Below are positions 8,814 to 17,336 of a DNA stretch of 58,925 nt, piece after piece (positions within the stretch are counted from its first letter, which is position 1; every line of letters starts with the position of its first letter). The position numbers were made by a program, and so were the translations under genes. The notes beneath the pieces are model-generated. The model was given only the letters and a program-made list of their open reading frames with translations, was not told where the DNA came from and did not search any database. Origin of the DNA: an uncultured Ruminococcus sp. (GTDB lineage Bacteria; Bacillota; Clostridia; Oscillospirales; Ruminococcaceae); contig CACZJT010000001.1 of assembly GCA_902781565.1 (NCBI GenBank), positions 1-58,925 of the forward strand, given 5' to 3'.

Positions 8814-11342
8814 ATGAGACCAAGGTTTTTGAAAAGGCTTCTGGCAGCCTGCACGGGACTGGCTCTTGCGGCAAGTCTTACGTCAATGCTCTGCGTGACG
8901 GCGGCAGCCGATGAGCCCGAGGGGGAGAAGAGCCCTTACGAATTCGCGGCAGAGCTTACCGAACAGCTCCCGCTCAGACAGAAGCTCGCACAGATGATCT
9001 TTCTCGATGCACGTGTCTGGAGCGAGGACAACGACCCCGCTAATTATGTAGGTGTCGAAACTCTCAATGAGGATCTGAGGGAATTCTTTGAGAAATACAG
9101 CTTTGCAGGCGTGGTGTTTTACGCACAGAATGTGGTAGGCACCGAGCAGACTGTACGTCTGACGGATTCGATACAGGACGCTGCCATGAGCGGTGAGTAC
9201 AAGATACCTTACGCCATCGCAGCCGATCAGGAGGGCGGAAAGATAGTCCGCCTCGGAACGGGTACCAACACCTGCGGAAGCATGGCATTAGGCGCTACCC
9301 GCGATCCGCAGCTTGCTTATGAAAACGCAAGGATCATCGCCGAAGAGCTTAGGGCTGTAGGTATAAACATGGATCTCGCGCCCTCTATGGACGTGAACGA
9401 TAATCCTGCGAACCCGATAATAAACCTGCGCGCTTTCTCCTCCGACCCCGATCTGGTCAGTGAAATGGGCATTCCGTTCATAAACGGTCTTTCGGAGAAC
9501 GGGGTCATTGGCTGTGCCAAGCATTTTCCGGGACACGGAGATACCGACGTTGACAGCCACACGGGTCTGCCGCTCATAGACAGAAGCTACGATGAGCTGA
9601 AAGAAAACGAGCTTGTGCCTTTTCAGGCTGCTATTGATGGCGGCGTTGACATGATAATGACCGCACATATCCAGTTCCCGCAGATCGAAACAGAGACCTA
9701 TACCTCGATCACGTCGGGCGATCAGGTTTACCTTCCCGCGACCCTCTCCAAGACCATACTTACCGATATTCTTCGCGGAGATATGGGCTTTGACGGCGTT
9801 ATCATCACCGATGGCATGGAGATGGACGCTCTTACAAAGAACTACGATATTTATGATACCGCCGTGCTTACGATAAACGCGGGCGCCGATATGCTGTTAG
9901 CACCTTTTGCAACATATTGCCCCGCTGATATCGAAAAGATGGAGACCTATCTCGACAAGCTGGAGGAATTGGTCAATGATGGCACGATACCCGAGAGCCG
10001 TATCGACGAGTCATGCAGACGTATTATCGAGCTGAAATACAAGAGGGGGCTTTTTGACGAGGACAGCCGTGATATTGAGACTAAGGTCGCGGACGCACTT
10101 TCCATCGTAGGCTCCAAGGAGCACCACGACAAGGAAATGGAAATCTCCAAGAAGGCTGTCACCCTCGTGAAGAACGATGACGATCTTCTGCCTATAAAGC
10201 TGGGCGATAACGATAAGGTCGCTTTCTTCTATCCCTGGTCGGACGGCGATACAGCACTCCAATACAGCTTTGAATACCTGAAGCAGAACGGCTATGTACC
10301 CTCGACCGCTCAGGCTGTTTATAATGTCTATGACGAGGTGGACGGAACAGTTCCCGAGCAGTTCGAGAAGGACGTCGAGGATTCGAGCTTTGTTATCATC
10401 GAGAGCAATATGTGGGCGCAGGCTTGCCTCGACCCCGAGAATTCTTATAACGGCACAGTTTCCAAGTTCATCGACGGTATGATAGACTATGCTCACAGCA
10501 AGGGTAAGAAGGTCGTTGTTATGAGTGTACACCTCCCGTATGACCTTGCAAGATACCCCGAAGCGGATGCTCTGCTGACGGTTCTCGGCAATAAACAGAT
10601 GACCACTCTGCCCACCGAGTATAACGGCGAGCTTCCCGCATACGGTCCGAATATCCCCGCAGGCGTTATGACCATTTTCGGTGAGAACACTCCGACAGGA
10701 AAGCTTCCCGTAGATATCTTCACGGTCGGCAGCAGCTACAAGTACACCAATGAGATACTTTATCCCTTCGGTTTCGGACTTACTTACGAGGAAAAAACTC
10801 CCGAAACACCCGATGACAGCTCGACTCCCGATGATTCGTCGAAGCCCGATGATTCCTCCGCTCCGGATGATTCGTCGAAGCCCGATGATTCTTCCGCTCC
10901 GGATGATTCGTCAAAGCCCGATGATTCCTCCGCTCCGGATGATTCGTCGAAGTCCGATGATTCCTCCGCTCCGGATGATTCGTCAAAGCCCGATGACTCC
11001 TCTACTCCCGATGATTCATCGGTTCCCGATGAACCTTCGGTTCCCGTAACTCCTGTCAGCACGAATACTAAGCTCTTTAACCACACCTACCGCGGCTACG
11101 GCGATCCGTTTGACCACGTTCCCGAGAACGCCCCGACCCACTTCGTCGGAGATGAAAGCTCTTCGGCAGCTCCCGCAGCAGCCGTGTCGGGCAGTACCGC
11201 CGCTCCTCAGGCTTCCGCAGCTGCAAGCAGCGACAACGGCAACCCGAGCACAGGCTCGGGCACAGGTAAGGCGTTCGTTGCTACCGCTCTTCTTGCTTCC
11301 GCAGCGTTTGTTGTGATAAAGAACAGGAAGGACAAGGAATAA
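8814..11342 (+). CDS. Secreted, wall-anchored GH3 beta-N-acetylhexosaminidase-like enzyme
   Basis: 842 residues with a signal peptide (cut near TAAADE, about 32). The N-terminal GH3 barrel has the NagZ-type motif KHFPGHGDTDVDSH, which carries the His acid/base, and the nucleophile Asp in VIITDGMEMDAL. A second alpha/beta domain follows (to about 660), as in two-domain enzymes of the family. Then come 12 PDDSSx repeats, a spacer, and a C-terminal sorting signal: NPSTG, an Ala/Leu/Val-rich membrane segment, and KNRKDKE. The likely role is removal of N-acetylglucosamine from wall or host glycans at the cell surface. NPSTG is a variant of LPXTG, so a matching sortase is expected elsewhere. AGGAGG precedes the ATG. 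Confidence 0.9.
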   Translation: MRPRFLKRLLAACTGLALAASLTSMLCVTAAADEPEGEKSPYEFAAELTEQLPLRQKLAQMIFLDARVWSEDNDPANYVGVETLNEDLREFFEKYSFAGVVFYAQNVVGTEQTVRLTDSIQDAAMSGEYKIPYAIAADQEGGKIVRLGTGTNTCGSMALGATRDPQLAYENARIIAEELRAVGINMDLAPSMDVNDNPANPIINLRAFSSDPDLVSEMGIPFINGLSENGVIGCAKHFPGHGDTDVDSHTGLPLIDRSYDELKENELVPFQAAIDGGVDMIMTAHIQFPQIETETYTSITSGDQVYLPATLSKTILTDILRGDMGFDGVIITDGMEMDALTKNYDIYDTAVLTINAGADMLLAPFATYCPADIEKMETYLDKLEELVNDGTIPESRIDESCRRIIELKYKRGLFDEDSRDIETKVADALSIVGSKEHHDKEMEISKKAVTLVKNDDDLLPIKLGDNDKVAFFYPWSDGDTALQYSFEYLKQNGYVPSTAQAVYNVYDEVDGTVPEQFEKDVEDSSFVIIESNMWAQACLDPENSYNGTVSKFIDGMIDYAHSKGKKVVVMSVHLPYDLARYPEADALLTVLGNKQMTTLPTEYNGELPAYGPNIPAGVMTIFGENTPTGKLPVDIFTVGSSYKYTNEILYPFGFGLTYEEKTPETPDDSSTPDDSSKPDDSSAPDDSSKPDDSSAPDDSSKPDDSSAPDDSSKSDDSSAPDDSSKPDDSSTPDDSSVPDEPSVPVTPVSTNTKLFNHTYRGYGDPFDHVPENAPTHFVGDESSSAAPAAAVSGSTAAPQASAAASSDNGNPSTGSGTGKAFVATALLASAAFVVIKNRKDKE
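10809..11042 (+). repeat. 18-base tandem repeat coding for PDDSSx
   Basis: Twelve units encode PDDSS[T/K/A/V], mostly as an alternating 36-base PDDSSK-PDDSSA pair, and end with PDEPSV. One unit reads SDDSSA. The encoded segment is a flexible, acidic wall-spanning stalk between the enzyme domain and the sorting signal. High DNA identity between units predicts copy-number change. Confidence 0.95.
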
Positions 11343-11365
11343 AGATCGTTTCTGCCAAATAAACA

Positions 11366-11393
11366 AGGCTGTACGTTCTCGGACGTACAGCCT
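11366..11393. terminator. Bidirectional terminator between GH3 and amidotransferase genes
   Basis: AGGCTGTACGT (11366-11376) pairs perfectly with ACGTACAGCCT (11383-11393) around six bases. It is flanked by T-rich sequence on the plus side and A-rich sequence on the other. The two genes converge here. Confidence 0.9.
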
Positions 11394-11401
11394 TTGCTGT
11401 T

Positions 11402-12157
11402 TCATATATTCATAGCGTCAAGCGCGGTGATGTATTCGAGGTTCGGTATGAAGATACCCTTGTGACGGTCGCCGCGAAAGATCTCGGTGCCGTCTTTGTA
11501 AGCGATGACTTGTGCCATAGGGAACGGGAGCCATTCGCCCCCGTCAAGTGATCCGGTGGAGATAACGATCCCGTCCTCTGTATTTTTGAAGCTCAGGGTG
11601 TTTTTCATATTCTTATGTACGTACAGAAGCTCTCCGTCGAATATCATGAGATTGAGCTTGTTTCTCGGAGCATTTTCGGCTATGAAGCCGCTCACGACCC
11701 TGAACCTCTCCCGCTCGGAATCGCTGCCCCTGACGAGCGAACGGTTCATTCTGTCAAGGAATGCCAGGAACAGACGCTCGGAATCTGTGTCACCCGTCTG
11801 GGAGTTAAGGTATCGGTAGGTCTGTCCGCCCGAGTAGATAGTGCCGTTGTGTATCATAGTCCAGACCCGTCCTGTGATGTCCTCTCCCGAAAACGGGTGG
11901 CAGTTTTCGGGCTTTATGGAACCCACCGTCGCGTATCTAATATGCGCAAGCACCGACCTCTGCGGTGACAGCGTTTCCGTTACACGGCGTAGCATCATGC
12001 TCTGCGAAGCCTGTTCCGCACCCTTGATGATACGGTGATCGCTCCCGTACATCAGCCCCCAGCCGTGAGGGTGCTTGTCGCTGTGAGAGAAAAAAGTCCT
12101 CAGATATTCGCCGACGTCAGTTTCTTTAGCTGCCGAAAACCCGAACAGCTCGCACAT
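11402..12157 (-). CDS. Class II glutamine amidotransferase-like Ntn hydrolase (YafJ/EgtC-like)
   Basis: 251 residues from the ATG at 12157, placed so that the catalytic cysteine is residue 2 (MCELFGFS) as the fold requires; the in-frame ATG at 12166 would bury it. Further family motifs are HPHGWGLMYG, AHIRYATVG, ENCHPFSG and MIHNGTI. The protein is a single Ntn domain with no synthase partner. In characterised relatives it hydrolyses gamma-glutamyl amide bonds, as EgtC does in ergothioneine synthesis. It begins 12 bases after the stop of a glutamate-cysteine ligase gene, which makes a gamma-glutamyl substrate likely. The exact substrate is unknown. Confidence 0.85.
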   Translation of the reverse strand: MCELFGFSAAKETDVGEYLRTFFSHSDKHPHGWGLMYGSDHRIIKGAEQASQSMMLRRVTETLSPQRSVLAHIRYATVGSIKPENCHPFSGEDITGRVWTMIHNGTIYSGGQTYRYLNSQTGDTDSERLFLAFLDRMNRSLVRGSDSERERFRVVSGFIAENAPRNKLNLMIFDGELLYVHKNMKNTLSFKNTEDGIVISTGSLDGGEWLPFPMAQVIAYKDGTEIFRGDRHKGIFIPNLEYITALDAMNI

Positions 12158-12169
12158 TCCTATCACCCT

Positions 12170-13324
12170 CTATCCGTATATTTCTTCTGCCCTTATCCTC
12201 TCACAGGGTCTGCTGCGGAGCTTGCTTTCCTCATAGCCGATGATCTCCGCGGCGAAGCTGTCCTCCGCGAAAAAGCTCCTCATGCCGTCAAGTATCTGCT
12301 TTGCTCTTTCGAGTATCGGCAAGCCGTCTATCGTGACAGCCGACAGATCGTAAAGCGCTGCTTTTCTGTGATCGAGCACTGCCTTTTCTTGCAGCTGTGC
12401 CGTGAAGTCAAAGTCCTCCTGCTGCGAGAGGTACATTATCAGCAGGTGCGCAAATCCCATATCACGCTCGTCTGTCCCGAGGGGTGCGGCAGGGTCGAGG
12501 TCAAACATTCTGAGCTCGATGTGGCTGATACCCTCCGAAAAATTGTCGATGTGATTTATGCCCTTCGGTTTCAGTCTAACAGGCAGATAAAGCTCGCTTG
12601 CCGAGAAGAGCGCTCCCTTGCGGACGTAGTCCTTTATGCTCTCGACGAATCCCCCGAGGGTCGATGTATCGAGGGCGGGGATAAACTCGTTCCAGTAGCC
12701 CTTCTCGCTGTTGCGTATCGAGGAATACCTGCTGCGGACGACGCCGTTCGCGCCGTCCGCCCATAAGGAACGGTCGTGATAGGGGCTCGAAGCCGTCAGC
12801 AGGAGCAGCAGCCAGCTGTGAACGCTCAGCTGCTTGTAGAGCCGCAGATAAAACCCGTCCCGCCATTTTTTGAAGTCGCTCTCATCGCAGAGAGTGCGGA
12901 GGTATTCGTCATCAAAGGAGAAATTGAAGTGTATCCCCGAAAAGAGCATCAGCCGCTTTCCGTACCGCCGCTCGAGCAGTTCTCTGTAGGCACGCTTTCC
13001 CGAGTGTTCCCCCGTGAAGTTCGCCACGGGTATCTCGTCCTCGCTCTCAAAGTGCGGAGGATTTGAGTAGAGCCATATCCTTTCGCCGCATTTTTCAAGC
13101 TCCCGCCGCGCCCTTTCGTCGAGCCTTCCCAGCTCCCGAAGGGCTTCTTTTACGCTCCGACATACGGGCGTTATCAGCTCTATCTGGTTTTCGCAGAAAT
13201 CTCTTGTTACCTGTTCATCGTCGCCGAAGGGGTGGGGCGTCTGTGCGAGCTTTCCGCTGCTGTCCACCCGCAGAGTTTCTCTTTCCAGCCCGAAAAAGCC
13301 TTTGTAAAACAGTTCATTTTTCAT
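12170..13324 (-). CDS. gshA: Glutamate-cysteine ligase, GshA class (short form)
   Basis: 384 residues, against about 520 in Escherichia coli GshA and about 750 in the bifunctional GshF. The GshA signatures are clear: GLERETLRV near residue 14, SGIHFNFSF, the ASSPYHDRS loop, ELYLPVRLKPKG and the GISHIELRMFDLDPAAPLG active-site strand. No ATP-grasp glutathione synthetase domain is present. By family it makes gamma-glutamylcysteine from glutamate and cysteine using ATP. It is the middle gene of a compact operon, 13 bases after an unrelated GCS2-type ligase and 12 before an Ntn hydrolase. A different amine acceptor is possible. Confidence 0.85.
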   Translation of the reverse strand: MKNELFYKGFFGLERETLRVDSSGKLAQTPHPFGDDEQVTRDFCENQIELITPVCRSVKEALRELGRLDERARRELEKCGERIWLYSNPPHFESEDEIPVANFTGEHSGKRAYRELLERRYGKRLMLFSGIHFNFSFDDEYLRTLCDESDFKKWRDGFYLRLYKQLSVHSWLLLLLTASSPYHDRSLWADGANGVVRSRYSSIRNSEKGYWNEFIPALDTSTLGGFVESIKDYVRKGALFSASELYLPVRLKPKGINHIDNFSEGISHIELRMFDLDPAAPLGTDERDMGFAHLLIMYLSQQEDFDFTAQLQEKAVLDHRKAALYDLSAVTIDGLPILERAKQILDGMRSFFAEDSFAAEIIGYEESKLRSRPCERIRAEEIYG

Positions 13325-13337
13325 ATGTGTGCCTTTC

Positions 13338-14723
13338 TCAGAGCAGGGAATAATCTTCTATGTATTTGCGGATATCCGCACCGTTTTTCATGCCCGTCAC
13401 CATTTCCCGCGCGGGATTCGTAAGTCTTTCGGCGCGTTCGTAAAGAGCGCCCAGAAATCTTTCCTCGCCTTTGCCGCGCTCCTTCAAGCCCTCGGAGGCT
13501 ATGTCGAGAATGGCGATAAGCTGTGCCGAGAGTCCCTTGCGGTCGATGAAGGCGGGTATCTCGTACTTCGATAGCATATCCTGAAGCTCCGCGGCGGTGT
13601 AACCGTGGGAGTAAAGGGTGCGGTCGTTTCCGATAAGTTCCGCCAGCTCGCCTATCTTGCCCGAAAGCCCTGTATGGAATGACGCAACGGTCATAACGTC
13701 CCGAATCGGCTGGGTGCAGGAGCTTCTGTATTCGATAGTCCCCCGGAAGGTCAGGTCCTCGAATTTGAATGTACGGAGATATTTAAGGTCATTTTCCTCG
13801 GGAGCAAATTCTGTCTCCCTGTAGCCCGACCCGTCAAAGTATTCGCCGCTCACCTTTTCGAGGGCAAAGAATTCTCCAACGGCGGTGGGCTTGAAGTCGA
13901 TGTATTTTCCCTCCCGCATGGTGCAGTAGACCGACTGGGATTTGATGTATTCTATAAGCTCGTCAACGCTTTCGAGGGGCTTTGTGAACATTCCGACGTT
14001 ATGGGGGTTGAAGCCCTGCATACTGTGCTCCCAAAGCATATTCCTCGCACAGAGGTATTCGGGATAATCGGGCAGATATGAGTTCGCAAAAAGAACCGAT
14101 TTGTACGGCTCCAGCATGGTGAAAACGTTTAGGGTATCTATCAGCTCATCTCGCCTGACATCGAGCTGTACCTGCGAAGCGCTGGTGAATGTGCCGAAAT
14201 CGGGGCGGTCGTGGAAGCGCATATTGATAGTGTCCTCATACCTGCGGTAGGAGTGCAGATAGTGGTACAGCATTCTGTAGCGCTCATTGGGGACGGGCTT
14301 GTTGTGGTTGATGTTGTAGTTCGGGTTTATCCCCATGCCAGTGAGGGTGTACCCCTGCGGGAGCAGGGTAGATTGCAGGTAGCTGTAATATCTCGCGAAG
14401 TTCTCATGAAGGCGGTTCAGCTCGTCGCTCTTTCCGAGAGAGAGTTCGAGGTTTGAATAAGAGCAGTCAAAGGACAGATTATCCCCCGATCCTCTGTGGG
14501 TCATGGAGTTGATGTTGCCGTTATCGTCTATCCCCTCGGGCTCAAAGGAAAAATGCCCGCGGAACCTGTCAGCCGTTTCGATAACGACTCGCTCATCGAC
14601 AGGATTGCCCGAAAGCTCCACGACGGGCAGTTCTATCTCAATGCCGATAGATGTGCTTACGGGTCTGTCGGTGGGTGCTATATATTTGTTGTACAGAGCT
14701 TCATCAAGACTGTTCTTATCCAT
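13338..14723 (-). CDS. Carboxylate-amine ligase of the GCS2 / plant-type glutamate-cysteine ligase family
   Basis: 461 residues. The N-terminal glutamate-binding strand SIGIEIELPVVELSGNPV, the GMGINPNYNINHNKPVP loop, NERYRMLYHYL, the TSASQVQLDV strand and FRGTIEYRSSCTQPI match the GCS2 family (YbdK, EgtA, plant GSH1), which has a fold class distinct in sequence from GshA. The expected reaction is ATP-dependent ligation of glutamate's gamma-carboxylate to an amine. It is the first gene after a consensus promoter and heads the three-gene operon. Two gamma-glutamyl ligases side by side suggest two substrates or two subunits, not simple redundancy; this is inference. Confidence 0.8.
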   Translation of the reverse strand: MDKNSLDEALYNKYIAPTDRPVSTSIGIEIELPVVELSGNPVDERVVIETADRFRGHFSFEPEGIDDNGNINSMTHRGSGDNLSFDCSYSNLELSLGKSDELNRLHENFARYYSYLQSTLLPQGYTLTGMGINPNYNINHNKPVPNERYRMLYHYLHSYRRYEDTINMRFHDRPDFGTFTSASQVQLDVRRDELIDTLNVFTMLEPYKSVLFANSYLPDYPEYLCARNMLWEHSMQGFNPHNVGMFTKPLESVDELIEYIKSQSVYCTMREGKYIDFKPTAVGEFFALEKVSGEYFDGSGYRETEFAPEENDLKYLRTFKFEDLTFRGTIEYRSSCTQPIRDVMTVASFHTGLSGKIGELAELIGNDRTLYSHGYTAAELQDMLSKYEIPAFIDRKGLSAQLIAILDIASEGLKERGKGEERFLGALYERAERLTNPAREMVTGMKNGADIRKYIEDYSLL

Positions 14724-14772
14724 AGTATCACCTTTTCACATATAGCCTATATACTTAGTATGGTTTAATGTT

Positions 14773-14801
14773 ATTTTATCATATATAAAGTGATATGTCA
14801 A
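14773..14801 (-). promoter_or_regulatory. SigA-type promoter for the gamma-glutamyl ligase operon
   Basis: On the minus strand: TTGACA (14796-14801), 17-base spacer, TAAAAT (14773-14778), about 50 bases before the start. The leader contains ATATAGCCTATAT (14740-14752), a small palindrome that could be an operator. Confidence 0.8.
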
Positions 14802-14842
14802 GAAGTAACCTTTGATAATTGCTCATAATCGTAAAGATGAAC

Positions 14843-14872
14843 AAAAGCGACAGTTATCCGACTGCCGCTTTT
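14843..14872 (-). terminator. Terminator after the GNAT gene
   Basis: AAAAGCG-A-CAGT (14843-14854) pairs with ACTG-C-CGCTTTT (14861-14872). On the minus strand it is followed by TTTTGTT. It lies 10 bases past the acetyltransferase stop and insulates the next operon. Confidence 0.85.
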
Positions 14873-14882
14873 GTGTGGAACG

Positions 14883-15350
14883 TCACAGCTTCTTGTAAAG
14901 GCTCACATGGGTATCAAGGTCGAAGAAACCGTTTTTGTGATAGAACCCGTATGAGGGCTTGTCGCTGTCCGTTTGCAGGAAAATGCCCGCGATCCCTCGC
15001 TTTCGGATATCCGTCCGGATCAGCGCCATGAACCGCGTTCCGATGCCCTCTCCCTGCCGATCGGGAGTTACACAGAATTCCTCGATGTTGTAGTTCGTGC
15101 CCTCCCACCAGTGTCGTATCATTCCGATAGAGAGGGCGACGAGCCTTTCGCCGTTAAGAAGTCCGTAGTTAAGGGCATTATATGCGCCCGAGATCTCTTT
15201 TATGTACTCCATGAGCTGTGCGGTGTCGCTCCAGTCGTCGTTCCAGGGTTCGCCCGCAAAGGCGCTCCTGTAAAGCTCCGCCATCTGCGGCAAATACTCC
15301 CCGTCAAGCAGTACGAAACGCTCATTTCCTTCCGCAGACAGTATTTCCAT
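14883..15350 (-). CDS. GNAT-family N-acetyltransferase
   Basis: 155 residues, a single GNAT domain. The acetyl-CoA binding loop is visible as FCVTPDRQGEGIGTRFM (Q/RxxGxG/A), followed by the LQTDSDKPSYGFYHKNGF signature of the last strands. The substrate cannot be told from sequence. GGAGG lies six bases before the ATG. It is transcribed alone from its own promoter, divergent from the GH13 gene, and stops at a strong terminator. Confidence 0.88.
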   Translation of the reverse strand: MEILSAEGNERFVLLDGEYLPQMAELYRSAFAGEPWNDDWSDTAQLMEYIKEISGAYNALNYGLLNGERLVALSIGMIRHWWEGTNYNIEEFCVTPDRQGEGIGTRFMALIRTDIRKRGIAGIFLQTDSDKPSYGFYHKNGFFDLDTHVSLYKKL

Positions 15351-15385
15351 GATCTTCCTCCTTTGAATTGGGTGCTTACGAAATA

Positions 15386-15414
15386 ATTATACTATCAAAT
15401 CCCGATATTGTCAA
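15386..15414 (-). promoter_or_regulatory. SigA-type promoter for the GNAT gene
   Basis: On the minus strand: TTGACA (15409-15414), 17-base spacer, TATAAT (15386-15391). It is back-to-back with the GH13 promoter, with 21 bases between the two -35 boxes. Confidence 0.85.
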
Positions 15415-15435
15415 CGCCTTTTGCAACAAAAACGA

Positions 15436-15464
15436 TTGACAATCCACCGAAAATGTGGTATAAT
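15436..15464 (+). promoter_or_regulatory. SigA-type promoter for the GH13 gene
   Basis: TTGACA (15436-15441), 17-base spacer, TATAAT (15459-15464). The bases before the -10 (AAAATGTGG) are the same as in the trxB promoter. Confidence 0.85.
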
Positions 15465-15511
15465 TTACGAAGATGACGCAGACTTTAGATCTGCGGAGGG
15501 AGGTATCGGAA

Positions 15512-17056
15512 ATGCCGAAATGGTTGGACAATGCTGTTTTTTACGAGATATATCCGCAGTCGTTTATGGATTCGAACGGCGATGGGATAGGGGATATCCG
15601 CGGTATCGTGCAGCGGCTGGATCACGTCAGGTCGCTGGGCTGCAACGCGATATGGCTCAATCCCTGCTTTGACTCGCCCTTTCTTGACGCGGGCTACGAT
15701 GTCTCCGACTATAAGCGTGTAGCCGAGCGCTACGGCTCGGTCGAGGAGCTGGCTTACCTCTTTGAGGAGGTACACAGGCGTGATATGCATATCCTTCTCG
15801 ACCTCGTCCCCGGGCATACCTCTATGGAGCATGAGTGGTTCCTGAAGTCCTGCTCCGCCGAGAGAAACGAATACAGCGACAGATACATCTGGACAGACAG
15901 CATATGGGAATCTCCCGAGGGAATGGGGTGCGTTCGCGGCTTTTTCGAGCGTGACGGGAGCTGCGCGGTGAATTTCTTTACCCACCAGCCCGCGCTGAAT
16001 TACGGATTTGCTCACCCCGAGCGTCCGTGGCAGATGAAGCCCGACGCCCCCGCTCCCCTCGCCACCCGGGAAGCGATAAAGGACGTCATGCGATTCTGGC
16101 TCGATAAAGGCTGCGATGGCTTCCGCGTGGATATGGCAGGTTCGCTCGTAAAGAACGACCCCGACGGCTCGGCAAATATCGCTTTCTGGCAGGACTTCCG
16201 CGCCTTCCTTGACAGGGAGTACCCCGACGCGGTGCTGATATCGGAATGGGGCGAGCCCGATAAGTCGCTGGCGGGCGGATTTCACATGGACTTTCTGCTG
16301 CACTTCGGACCTTCTCATTACAACGACCTTTTCCGCTGCGAGGAGCCGTTTTTCTCCCGCCGCGGCAAAGGTACGGCTGAGGCTTTTGTCCGCACCTACA
16401 CCGAGAATTACGCCGGGACGGGCGGCAGCGGACTGATATGCATACCTTCGGGAAATCACGACATGGACAGAATGAGGCGTTTTCTCGACCCCGAGGAGAT
16501 GAAGCTCGCGTTCACGTTCCTGCTGACCATGCCGGGAGCGCCGTTCATCTATTACGGTGACGAGCTGGGCATGAGGTACGTGGAGGGGCTGACCTCCAAG
16601 GAGGGCGGCTACGGTCGGACGGGCTCGCGCACTCCCATGCAGTGGGATGATTCTCCAAATGCGGGCTTTTCGACTGCCGCCCCCGAAAAGCTCTATCTGC
16701 CCATTGACCCTTCTCCCGACCGTCCCACTGCCGAGAATCAGCTTCTCTCCCGCGACACCCTCATGCGTGAGGTAAAAAGGCTCACGGCTCTGCGCTCCGA
16801 GCATAAGGCTTTGCAGAGCCGCGGAAAGGTTAAGTTCGTGACTTCGGGGTACCCGCTGGTGTACCTACGCACCGAGGACAGGGAGGACGGGGAGCGCATA
16901 GCTGTCATGATAAACCCCTCCGAACGCACCTACAGCCTGCCAAAGCAGCTGAACGGAAGCGTTCTCTATTCGGTTGGAAAGGGCGTCCCGCACCTGACCC
17001 ACGATGAGCAGAAGCTCGTGATGCCGCCGGAATCCGCGGCGGTGATCCTGCTCTGA
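15512..17056 (+). CDS. GH13 alpha-glucosidase / alpha-amylase family enzyme
   Basis: 514 residues from the ATG at 15512, with GGGAGG eight bases upstream; an ATG at 15473 has no ribosome site. No signal peptide, so cytosolic. It begins with WLDNAVFYEIYPQSF, typical of oligo-1,6-glucosidase and trehalose-hydrolase type GH13. The catalytic triad is present: nucleophile Asp207 in GFRVDMAGS, acid/base Glu245 in LISEWGEPD, and Asp317 in SGNHDMDR. A C-terminal beta domain ends in PPESAAVILL. It probably hydrolyses short imported alpha-glucosides such as isomaltose or maltodextrins. The subfamily cannot be fixed by eye. Confidence 0.88.
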   Translation: MPKWLDNAVFYEIYPQSFMDSNGDGIGDIRGIVQRLDHVRSLGCNAIWLNPCFDSPFLDAGYDVSDYKRVAERYGSVEELAYLFEEVHRRDMHILLDLVPGHTSMEHEWFLKSCSAERNEYSDRYIWTDSIWESPEGMGCVRGFFERDGSCAVNFFTHQPALNYGFAHPERPWQMKPDAPAPLATREAIKDVMRFWLDKGCDGFRVDMAGSLVKNDPDGSANIAFWQDFRAFLDREYPDAVLISEWGEPDKSLAGGFHMDFLLHFGPSHYNDLFRCEEPFFSRRGKGTAEAFVRTYTENYAGTGGSGLICIPSGNHDMDRMRRFLDPEEMKLAFTFLLTMPGAPFIYYGDELGMRYVEGLTSKEGGYGRTGSRTPMQWDDSPNAGFSTAAPEKLYLPIDPSPDRPTAENQLLSRDTLMREVKRLTALRSEHKALQSRGKVKFVTSGYPLVYLRTEDREDGERIAVMINPSERTYSLPKQLNGSVLYSVGKGVPHLTHDEQKLVMPPESAAVILL

Positions 17057-17116
17057 ATCAACAGAATGTCTTTTTAATATTTACAAAACGTTCAAAATAA
17101 AATTTTGATTTGCTAT

Positions 17117-17145
17117 TGACAAAAGCGCCTTAATAGTGTATAATA
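17117..17145 (+). promoter_or_regulatory. Promoter for tRNA-Thr
   Basis: Perfect TTGACA (17117-17122), 17-base spacer, TATAAT (17140-17145), about 50 bases before the tRNA. Confidence 0.9.
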
Positions 17146-17196
17146 TTATATGTCAGTTGAGAGCGATCAAAATTGACAGCTTAACATAGTTAAGGT

Positions 17197-17269
17197 GCTG
17201 ATATGGCTCAGTCGGTAGAGCACATCCTTGGTAAGGATGAGGTCCCCGGTTCAAATCCGGGTATCAGCT
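17197..17269 (+). tRNA. tRNA-Thr (anticodon GGU)
   Basis: A full cloverleaf is visible. Acceptor GCTGATA pairs with TATCAGC, with discriminator T at 17269. The anticodon stem is CATCC/GGATG (17223-17227 and 17235-17239) with loop TTGGTAA, so the anticodon is GGT at 17230-17232. The T arm is CCCGG-TTCAAAT-CCGGG. CCA is not encoded. It is transcribed from its own consensus promoter and ends at a hairpin terminator. Confidence 0.96.
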
Positions 17270-17276
17270 CTGAAAG

Positions 17277-17311
17277 AAAAGAACATGGCGAATCATCGTC
17301 ATGTTCTTTTG
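17277..17311 (+). terminator. Terminator after tRNA-Thr
   Basis: AAAAGAACATG (17277-17287) pairs with CATGTTCTTTT (17300-17310), with a T run at the end. Confidence 0.85.
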
Positions 17312-17336
17312 TTATACTTTTTAGGGAGTGTGTTTT

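Noticed and set aside
10780..11086. The 18-base repeats as a possible CRISPR array
   Set aside because: There are no unique spacers; units are contiguous and encode PDDSSx in frame inside the GH3 protein.
15485..16804. Open frame of 439 residues on the minus strand under the GH13 gene
   Set aside because: The plus strand has intact GH13 catalytic residues. The antisense frame has no recognisable domain.
17197..17311. tRNA-Thr as the attachment site of a mobile element
   Set aside because: No integrase, no direct repeat of the tRNA 3' end and no foreign-looking genes are seen nearby.
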